Below, one piece after another: positions 1 through 6,357 of a DNA stretch of 8,266 nucleotides. The notes below the pieces were generated by a model, which searched no databases, was not told the DNA's origin, and saw nothing but the letters and a program-made list of their open reading frames with translations. This DNA comes from Candidatus Altimarinota bacterium (lineage in GTDB: Bacteria; Patescibacteriota; Gracilibacteria; GCA-2401425; JAJOLG01), in the NCBI GenBank assembly GCA_021129445.1, contig JAJOLG010000062.1:4732-12997 (forward strand). Reading direction: 5' to 3'. The position numbers were made by a program, and so were the translations under genes. Each line of letters opens with the position of its first letter. The stretch's first letter is position 1.

Positions 1-1344
1 AGATTTTTTTTCAACAGGTTTTTCTTTTGTTTCAGAAATATTTTTTTCTTCACTTTTTGGTTTTTCAGTTATTTTTTCTTCTTTTTTAATTTCTGGTAAA
101 TCTAATTTTACATTTACGGCAGAAAAATCTTTTTTTGTTTCAACTGGTTTTTTTGGTTTATTTTCCTCAATTTTTTTCACATCTTCTTCTGAAATTCACA
201 ATCTATTTTTTTGCATAATTTGAATTTTTTCAATAAATTTTCAAATTTCAGCATCAAAATTTTGATACTCAGAAATTACAAATCATGCAGCCATTTTATG
301 CCCTCATCATCAATATTCTTTCGCAATTTCAGCCATATCAACAGCGATTGCATTTGATCTCAAACTTACATAAATTTTATCATCTGTTCATTCTTTTGCC
401 AAAATAATCACTTCTGATCAAGGTGCATTTGTCATTAATTCATCAATAAGTCAATCGGCTTCGTTGATAGTTGCTCATGTTTCGATAAAATCATTTTTGT
501 CAACTTCTGACCAAACAACTCTTGAAATTGGGTCTTCTTTGATGTTTGTCAAAATTTTTCACCAAATTTTTAGCATCGAAAGTTGTTTTGTTTTATAAAT
601 ATTCTTGATAATTTCTTGCTGTCTTGCTCATAAATCCATCAAATCTGCCGCATATTCAAGTGCTTTTGGCGAGGTATTATTATATTGAAAAGATCATGTG
701 TCTGTAATAAGTCAAGCCATTAAAAGTGTTGCAAGGTCTTCATCAATAATTTCCTTCCAGTTTTCTGAAAATATTTTTATTAAGTCAAAAATTATCATTG
801 TCGCAGATGCAGAAGTGATATCCACAAGATTTATTTGTCAAAAACCTCCATTTGTTACATGATGATCGATATTTATAATTGGAGTTTCAAAAAACAAATT
901 TGTATTTTCAAAATATAAATCTCAAAGATTTTCAAGACTTGCAGTATCTGCACAAATTATCAAGTCAAATTTTCAAATTCATTTTGCAAATGAAATTCAT
1001 TCTTGTGAAATTTCTCAATTTTTTGGAGAAATTACAATATTTAATTTATCTCATTCAGTATTGTATTTTAGTTTTTCAATACTTGCTCAATTTAATTTTA
1101 AAGAAATTACAAAATCCTTCGTTGCATTTTTTGAAATTTGTACTTTTTTTGTAAATGGCAAAAATTCAAATGAATCAGGGATTTCATTTGTTGAAATAAT
1201 TTTCACCTCCTTTCCCAGATTTTCCAAAAAGGTTCAAAAAGCTAATATTGATGCTAGTCAATCGACATCAATTTTTTGATGAGTCAAAAGCAAAATTTTT
1301 TCTTTTGACATAATTAAATTTTTTGCAGTTTGAAAATCTAACAT
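1..1344 (-). CDS. nrnA: NrnA-like DHH/DHHA1 phosphoesterase (oligoribonuclease / pAp phosphatase family) with C-terminal extension, 3' end outside window
   Basis: Read on the minus strand with UGA as Gly, this is one open frame of 448 codons without TAA or TAG that leaves the window. The family removes nucleotides from short RNAs and/or dephosphorylates pAp in the cytoplasm, using two Mn ions. The N-terminal DHH domain shows motif I (T21-H22..D26-V-D28-G-L-A-S), motif II (I-C-A-D-T-A-S) and the name-giving N-I-D160-H161-H162-V-T-N. A segment A-G-L-I-T-D-T-G-S-F then leads to the DHHA1 domain with Y-G-G-G-G-H349-K-M-A-A-G-F. Three consecutive Gly codons of that motif are UGA. The usual length is about 310-340 residues. 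From about residue 375 a Lys/Glu/Pro-rich, low-complexity tail follows, which is unusual for the family. The ATG at 1344-1342 is preceded by an A-rich leader without Shine-Dalgarno. The gene is divergent from the pilin gene. Family assignment is firm; nanoRNase versus pAp specificity is not determinable here. Confidence 0.9.
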
Positions 1345-1374
1345 TTTTTTAAATTTATTTTTTAAAATCCTTAA

Positions 1375-1402
1375 ATTATAACAATTTTTTTTTAATTTTC
1401 AG
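1375..1402 (-). promoter_or_regulatory. Probable sigma70-type promoter of the DHH phosphoesterase gene
   Basis: On the minus strand a perfect -10 hexamer TATAAT lies at 1380-1375. A weak -35 match, CTGAAA (4 of 6 consensus), sits at 1402-1397 with a 16-bp spacer. This would give a leader of roughly 25 nt before the ATG at 1344. In such AT-rich DNA a TATAAT can arise by chance, so the position in a divergent intergenic region is the main support. Confidence 0.45.
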
Positions 1403-1403
1403 A

Positions 1404-1436
1404 AAAAATATTTTTACAAATCATAAAAATATTTTT
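1404..1436. repeat. Two AAAAATATTTTT palindromes spaced two helical turns apart
   Basis: The 12-bp self-complementary sequence AAAAATATTTTT occurs at 1404-1415 and again at 1425-1436. The 21-bp centre-to-centre distance would place both on the same face of the helix. They lie between the divergent genes, next to the likely minus-strand promoter. They could be an operator, a bent-DNA element or simply a product of base composition. Confidence 0.3.
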
Positions 1437-1503
1437 TTTTACGAAAAAATTCTTTGATTAAGTGAAAAAAATTTTTATTTTCAAGAAAAATAAATAAAAA
1501 ATT

Positions 1504-2685
1504 ATGTTGTGAAAAAATTTTAAAAAAGCATTTACACTTGCAGAACTTATGGTTGTTCTTGCAATTATCTGAATTTTATCAGCATCTGCAATGAGTATTT
1601 TTAGCTGAGCAATTGCTCAGGCAAGAGATTCTAATCGTGTTTCTGATTTGAATACGATGAAATCTGCTTTGGAGAATTATTTTACGGAAAACAAGGTTTA
1701 TCCTCAGCCTGCGAAACAGACCAAAGAGAATATTTGGGGGTATGTTGATGATGATGCAATTGCAACTTGTTGAGTAAAAACGGATGCAAATTGAGAGATT
1801 GTTTATGATTTAAGTGCAAATGCTTGTGGTGGGAATATTTATGTTACTGAGAAAAGTGTAAATAAAATTGTATGTAAATATAAATATCGTGATAATTCTT
1901 GAAATGAACAGGAAACTAATTGAGATGAAATTACAACAAGTAGTGAATATATATCATGAGATAGTGCATGAATAAAGGTTTTAGAATGAGTTTATCAATT
2001 TGATAATTGAGCAGATGTTTGTATGAATTATTTAAAAGATAATTTGAAAAAATGTGAAGATGAAGATGATAATGATGATAATTATACTTGTAATAATCAT
2101 AATAATTTAGATGCTTTAACAGATATTTATAAATATTATCAAAATTGATGAGAGCCTGTTGTAAGTTCTGCAAAGATGACATATTCTACATCAAATCCAA
2201 AAAAAACAATAATCTGATGGAAATGAACTTTAACAGAAAAATCATGAGTTAATTCAATTCATTTTTCTAATGAAGATAAAATCAAAAAATCATTTTATTG
2301 ATTTATGGAAGAAAATGGTATTGATCCAAAATACAAAGCTTCAAAATATGAACAATCATGATTTTGATATTATCCTTATGCTGTTTTTAGGGATAATGTC
2401 TGAACAGACAATACTGCATCAAAAGCATTTATTTGATGAACAGCTTACCAAATTACAGCAACTCTTGAAAAACAAGATAAAGATTGAAATTATCATCCAG
2501 AAACTTTGATAATCTGAAATTATAAAAGACCAAAGTGAAAAAAATGATACCCAAGGTCGCTTTTCTGAAATTGATCGGATGTGATTGTAAATTGACAAGT
2601 TGAATGAGAAAAAGCAAAATATGTAAAAAAACCAAATTGAACAACAAATCGTTGAATTCCTTATCCAGTTGAAGAAATTGAATAA
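1504..2685 (+). CDS. Large type IV pilin / type II pseudopilin-like protein (prepilin N-terminus)
   Basis: The frame of 393 codons ends in TAA and contains about 32 UGA Gly codons. The N-terminus is a textbook prepilin signal: a short basic leader (M-L-G-K-N-F-K-K-A), then F10-T-L-A-E14-L-M-V-V-L-A-I-I-G-I-L. A prepilin peptidase would cut between A9 and F10, placing Glu at the conserved +5 position. Residues 10-35 are the hydrophobic helix used for membrane insertion and filament packing. The globular part is much longer than a usual major pilin (about 150-170 residues) and matches no family I recognise. It has an acidic Asp/Asn-rich loop between C184 and C196, and many aromatic, Asn and Gly residues towards the C-terminus. 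It may be a minor pilin or adhesin-like tip subunit of a type IV pilus, common in CPR bacteria for DNA uptake or host contact. No assembly genes are in the window, and a terminator follows, so it appears to be transcribed alone. Confidence 0.85.
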
Positions 2686-2697
2686 AAATAATTTTAC

Positions 2698-2728
2698 AAT
2701 CCTGCTAATTGCAGGATTTTTTATTTTG
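2698..2728 (+). terminator. Rho-independent terminator of the pilin gene
   Basis: An 8-bp stem AATCCTGC / GCAGGATT with a 5-nt loop TAATT occupies 2698-2718 and is followed by a T-rich run (TTTTATTTT). It lies 12 bases after the pilin stop codon and is the most G/C-rich spot in this intergenic region. It separates the pilin gene from the dnaN operon. Confidence 0.88.
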
Positions 2729-2925
2729 GGAAAAATTTTTTTGCACTTGTAAAAAAAATTTTTAGATTTTTAGAGAAAAAAGAAAGAAGTTTTTGGAATT
2801 TTTTTTTGAGGTAAATAAAAAGTAAAAAAAATTTTGAACGAAATAATTTTTGATAAAATGGCAGAAAAAATTTTAGACAAAAAGCAAAAATCTGTAAAAA
2901 AAATTTTAACAATTAAATAAAAAAT
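2729..2925. other. AT-rich leader region of the dnaN operon, no gene seen
   Basis: About 200 bases of A/T-rich sequence rich in A and T runs. Open frames across it on the minus strand are low-complexity Phe/Leu/Lys products of the composition and match no gene. I see no RNA gene, no DnaA-box cluster and no riboswitch-like structure. A possible extended -10 promoter lies at 2851-2859. Confidence 0.55.
2851..2859 (+). promoter_or_regulatory. Possible extended -10 promoter of the dnaN operon
   Basis: TG-A-TAAAAT at 2851-2859 fits an extended -10 element (TGn followed by a 5/6 match to TATAAT). A TTGAAC hexamer at 2834-2839 is only 14 bp upstream, too close for a normal -35, so the extended -10 reading is preferred. 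The leader to the dnaN ATG would be about 60 nt. Confidence 0.35.
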
Positions 2926-4047
2926 ATGAAATTCAAAATAGATAAAGATAAATTTTTAGATGCAATTTCAATAGTTTGAAGGTCGGTTTGATCGAATTGA
3001 ACATTGCCAATTTTGTCGAATATTTTACTGAAAGCAGAGGAGTGAAAAATATTTTTTCTTGCAACAGATTTAGATTTGCAAACTTCGTATTTTATTGATG
3101 ATATTGAGATTGAAGAAGAGTGAGAAATTACAATTCCGGCGAAATTATTGCAGTCTTATTTAAATTTTTTAAAACCTTGAATTGTAGATTTTCAAACGAA
3201 AGATGAAGATATTTTATTAAAATCAAAATCTTGAAAAACAAAAATAAAATGATTAAATTCAAAAGATTTTCCAAAAGTCGCACCAATAAAAACAGAAAAT
3301 AATTTTTTAATAAATTCAAAAATTTTAAAATCTGCAATTGCAGATGTGCTTTTTTCAGTTTCTACTTCGATGAGTAGGCCATTTTTAACTTGAATAAATT
3401 TGAACATAAAGTGATGAGAAGTTTTTTTTATGTCGACAGATTCTTACAGATTTTCTCAAAGAAAAATTGATTTAGACACAGGACTTGAAGATGTTTCAAT
3501 TATTATTCCAGCAAAAACAGCACAAGAGGTTTCAAAAACAATTTCTGACTGGGGAATGATTTGATGAGAAGACTTTGATGTGAAAATAAATTTTTCAGAA
3601 GACCAGATTTTGTTTGAAATTTGAGATATAAAATTGTCGTCAAGATTGATTCCATGAAAATTTCCAGATTGTACAATGCTGATTCCAAAAGAAAAAAAAC
3701 TTACAGTTGTTGCTCAAAGACAGGATTTTGCACAGTTGGTTAAAAGAGTGAATATTTTTGCAAAGGAAAATAATAACAATTTAAAAATTTCTTTTTCTGA
3801 GGAAAATCAAGAAATTGAAATTGACACAAAAGACACTAATATTTGAAGTGATGAGTCGAGTTTGGAGGCATCAATAAAATGAGAAAGTATGCAAATTGCT
3901 TTGAATTCGGAGTTTTTGATTGCGATTCTGTGAGTTATTAAGAGTGAGGATGTGCTGATTGAAGCAAATTGAGTGTATTCGCCTGTGGTTTTTAAGGAGC
4001 CGGAGAGAGAGAGGTTTTTGCATATTATTATGCCGTTGAGGGTGTAA
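2926..4047 (+). CDS. dnaN: DNA polymerase III subunit beta (sliding clamp)
   Basis: The frame is 373 codons and ends in TAA, the normal size for the bacterial beta clamp (about 365-380). DnaN forms a ring-shaped dimer that holds DNA polymerase III on the template. Recognisable pieces are the N-terminal M-K-F-K-I-D-K-D-K-F, L-P-I-L-S-N-I-L-L (family L-P-I-L), the central S-R-P-F-L-T-G-I (family R-P-I-L-T-G), F-M-S-T-D-S-Y-R-F (family A-T-D-G-H-R-L), S-S-R-L-I-P-G-K-F-P (family R-L-I-x-G-x-F-P) and the C-terminal I-M-P-L-R-V (family M-P-M-R-L). I count 19 UGA Gly codons against 2 GGA. The start ATG has an A-rich leader (AAATAAAAAAT) and no Shine-Dalgarno. dnaA and recF are not adjacent: upstream is the terminated pilin gene, and downstream, 23 nt away, is the M23-like gene. 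The last 40 codons use many more G-ending codons than the middle of the gene. Confidence 0.95.
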
Positions 4048-4070
4048 AAAAAGAATTAAATTTAAAAAAT

Positions 4071-5105
4071 ATGAAACCAATATTAAACAAAATCTTCCCA
4101 ATCACCCAAAAATTCTGACAAAACCCAGAAATCTACAAAAGATTTAACCTTGCCTGACACAACGGCTTTGATTTTGCAGTTCCAGAATGAACACCAATTT
4201 TTTCACCAATTGACGGAGAAGTATTTTTCATCGATTATCAGCCAACTTGATATTGAAAATATATAAAATTAAGAGATGATAAAAATGAGATAGTTTTTGC
4301 TTATTTGTCATTTATTTGAAAAGAAATTTGAGAAAAAGTGAAAGTTTGAGATTTTTTGTGATACACTTGAAATACAGGTTTTTCGACTTGACCGTATTTG
4401 CATTTTGGAATTCGCGAGTTGAAAAAATGATATGTTGAAAATTATGATAATTGATATTTTTGATATGTTGATCCGCAAAAATATTTTTCTGATGATGAAA
4501 ATTTCTTTTGAGATGAAAAAAAATTAGTCGATCCGTGAAAAAATTTGGAGGAAAAAAATTTTGCAAAAAATTATGATAATGTGGCAGATTGGGCAAAAGA
4601 TTGATACGATTTTGTTGTTGAAGAATGAATTTCAAATTGAGAAAGACCAAAAGAATTTATTTCAAGGGAAGAATTTCTCTTGATGATTTTTAGATTTTCT
4701 GAATTTATTTGAGAGGAGCGGGAGCTTGATGAAGATTTTAAAATTGATTTTGAAAAACTAGATATTGCAGACAGGCCGAGTGAATGGGCGGGAGATGCAT
4801 ATTTATTCGTTGTTTCTGAGAAAATTTCAAACTGAGAAAGACCAAAGGAATTTATTTCTCGTGAAGAGGCTTGGGTGATTTTATTCAGATTTTTGAGAGA
4901 TTATCATCAATTTCAAAAAGTTCCACAAATTGATAAATATAAGGACGAAAAAGTTAGAAGCGATTGATTGTCAGATTGGGCAAAAAGGGCTTATGATTGG
5001 GTATTGAAAAATTGAATTTCAAACTGAGAAAGACCAAGAGAATTTATTTCAAGGGAAGAAATTTGGGTGATGCTGTTGAGGTGTTATGAGGTTTTGGAGG
5101 ATTAG
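4071..5105 (+). CDS. M23/LytM-like peptidase-fold protein with three C-terminal SLH-like repeats; both catalytic His positions are Tyr
   Basis: 344 codons ending in TAG. Residues 1-125 form an M23 (LytM) domain: G-H30-N-G-F-D34-F-A-V-P-E-G-T-P gives the first zinc His and Asp, and G-P-Y109-L-H111-F-G-I-R-E gives the third zinc ligand, H111. Family members cleave peptidoglycan cross-bridges. Here the first His of the HxH pair is Tyr (Y109), and the other catalytic His, usually in a Y-A-H-L segment, is also Tyr (F-A-Y78-L-S). The zinc site therefore looks intact but the usual catalytic histidines are missing. No signal peptide or membrane segment is visible, as in many phage endolysins. From residue 173 three repeats of about 64 residues follow, each with W-A-x(n)-I-S-N-G-E-R-P-x-E-F-I-S-R-E-E. 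They resemble SLH or wall-binding repeats of the G-I-T-D-G-T-R-P...T-R-E-E type. It lies 23 nt after dnaN and 16 nt before the reductase. It may be a wall-binding or regulatory pseudo-peptidase, or an active enzyme with altered chemistry. Confidence 0.85.
4587..5102 (+). repeat. Three in-gene SLH-like repeats of about 64-65 codons
   Basis: The conserved 45-nt core encoding I-S-N-G-E-R-P-x-E-F-I-S-R-E-E occurs at 4629-4673, 4824-4868 and 5016-5060, so the period is 195 and then 192 nt. Cores 1 and 3 differ at 2 of 45 bases; core 2 differs from each at 6. Each core is preceded by a W-A helix (D-W-A-K, E-W-A-G, D-W-A-K) and followed by a hydrophobic helix ending in R-F or R-C. The flanks are much more diverged than the cores, pointing to selection or gene conversion on the core. 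Confidence 0.88.
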
Positions 5106-5121
5106 TAAAAATATTAAAATT

Positions 5122-5871
5122 ATGAAAAAATTCCAAGCAAAAATTTTAGAAATAAATAAAAAAACAGCTGATATTTCAGAGTTTATTTTATGAATTTCAG
5201 AAAAAATGGATTTCAAAAATTGACAATTTTTGACAATTGGTATTCCGCATAAAAAAATTTTGGAAAGAAATTGAGAAAAAATTGTGAAAGATGTTGTTTT
5301 AAAGAGAGCTTATTCCATTGTTGAAATTCAGGATTGAAAAATAAAATTGTGGATAAAAAATGTAAATTGAATTTGAACAAAATTTTTATTTTCTCAAAAA
5401 ATTTGAAACGAATTAAATATTGCTTGAAGTTTTTGAAATTTTTTTGTGAAGTGAGATGAGGAAAATTTGATTTTTATGGCAACTTGAATTTGAGTTCCAC
5501 CAATAATTTCACATTTAAAACAAGTTTTTGAGGGCGAAAAAAAATTTTTTGAGTGAAAAAAAATTTTATTTTTGTATTGAGTTCGTGAAAAAAAAGATTT
5601 CTTTTTTGAAGAAATTTTAAAAAAATTTTCGTCAGAAAATAAAAACTTTTCCTATAAAATATTTTTTTCTCGTGAGGAAAAAAATTTTTCTGATGAAGAA
5701 AAAAAATTTTTTGAAAAATGATATTTTACAAAAATTTTTGAAGATAAAAATTTTCCATTTCAAAATTCAGAGTTTTATTTTTGTGGCTCTGTGCCGTTGA
5801 AAGATGAAATTTTGTGAATTTTGAAGGAAAGGTGAATTGATGAGGAAAAGTTTGTTTTTGAGGCTTATTAA
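5122..5871 (+). CDS. FNR-family FAD/NAD(P)-binding oxidoreductase (ferredoxin-NADP reductase-like)
   Basis: 249 codons ending in TAA, the usual size of a compact bacterial ferredoxin/flavodoxin-NADP reductase. The N-terminal half is an FAD-binding barrel: N-G34-Q-F-L-T-I (family P-G-Q-F), R62-A-Y-S65 (the R-x-Y-S flavin motif) and I-A-G-S-F-G-N-F-F. The C-terminal half is the nicotinamide-nucleotide domain: M-A120-T-G-I-G-V-P-P (family G-T-G-I-A-P), L-Y-G-V-R-E-K-K-D, F-C221-G-S-V-P-L-K-D (family C-G-P) and a terminal E-A-Y. The family moves electrons between NAD(P)H and a small iron-sulfur or flavin carrier, or acts in related reductases. No iron-sulfur motif is present here and no partner carrier gene is in the window, so donor and acceptor are unknown. 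About 17 UGA Gly codons are used; the Cys-Gly of F-C-G-S uses GGC. It sits 16 nt after the M23-like gene and 19 nt before the mazG-like gene, so it is probably cotranscribed. Confidence 0.87.
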
Positions 5872-5890
5872 AAAAATAATAAATAAAACG

Positions 5891-6295
5891 ATGACAAATT
5901 TTAGAGAAAAAGTAATATTTTTATCTGAGCAGGCAATAAAATTAGACCCGTATTTAGATACAGTTAATTCAAAAAAATTATTTTGAGAGATAAAAGATGA
6001 GATAAAAGAAGCAATTGAGGTTTTTGATAATGATGATGGTGAATTAGAAAAAGAAATGTGAGATGTTTTTTGGGATTTTAATATTTTAATACAGAAGTTG
6101 CAACAGGAATGAAAGATTGATATTGAAAAAGTTTACAAAAGCATTTATGAAAAAATGTCTTCAAGGAAACCATTTTTAGAAAAAAATCAAAAGGTTTCAA
6201 AAGATGAAGCAAAAGCTATGTGGAATAGAGCAAAAATTAATGAATGATATTCCAAAGATAGATTATGGGTTGATGAAAGGGAGTGATTTGAATAA
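5891..6295 (+). CDS. MazG-like nucleoside triphosphate pyrophosphohydrolase
   Basis: 134 codons ending in TAA, predicted all-helical. The MazG/dUTPase-like alpha fold is indicated by E33-I-K-D-E37-I-K-E40-A-I-E-V-F and L-E-K-E55-M-G-D58-V-F-W-D-F, the paired E-x-x-E and E-x-x-D motifs that hold Mg2+. The distal R-K-P-F-L...A-K-A-M-W-N-R-A-K region also resembles single-domain MazG proteins. Such enzymes hydrolyse (d)NTPs to (d)NMP and pyrophosphate, removing non-canonical nucleotides or regulating nucleotide pools; which nucleotide this one prefers cannot be read from the sequence. It is a single-domain protein, unlike the two-domain MazG of E. coli. It starts 19 nt after the reductase and is followed by alaS after 62 nt. 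Its place in one transcription unit with the sliding clamp would fit a nucleotide-quality role, but this is inference. Confidence 0.82.
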
Positions 6296-6357
6296 AAAAA
6301 TTGATAAATATTTTTGTTTTATTATTTTTTAAATAAATTAAAAAATAAATTAAAAAC

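Larger units (their letters stand above)
1345..1503. other. Divergent intergenic region between the phosphoesterase and pilin genes
   Basis: These 159 bases hold no gene. They are almost purely A/T and must contain the start signals of both flanking genes. The minus-strand promoter at 1375-1402 is the best candidate. For the plus strand only a weak pair is visible: TTGATT at 1454-1459 and TATTTT at 1476-1481, 16-bp spacer. Two copies of the palindrome AAAAATATTTTT occur at 1404-1415 and 1425-1436, with starts 21 bp apart. Confidence 0.6.

Noticed and set aside
2729-2925. Replication origin next to dnaN
   Set aside because: No DnaA-box-like cluster (TTATNCACA) and no dnaA gene are visible; the AT-richness is general to the window.
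4312-4650. 112-codon minus-strand frame opposite the M23-like gene
   Set aside because: It is a His/Asn/Phe-rich shadow lying within a well-supported plus-strand gene and has no recognisable motif.
4629-5060. CRISPR-like or mobile-element repeats
   Set aside because: The repeats are in frame within one protein, spaced 64-65 codons apart, with coding spacers that share W-A helices.
6296-6357. Terminator or T-box leader before alaS
   Set aside because: Only weak A/T pairing is possible in these 62 bases, with no G/C stem and no room for a T-box.
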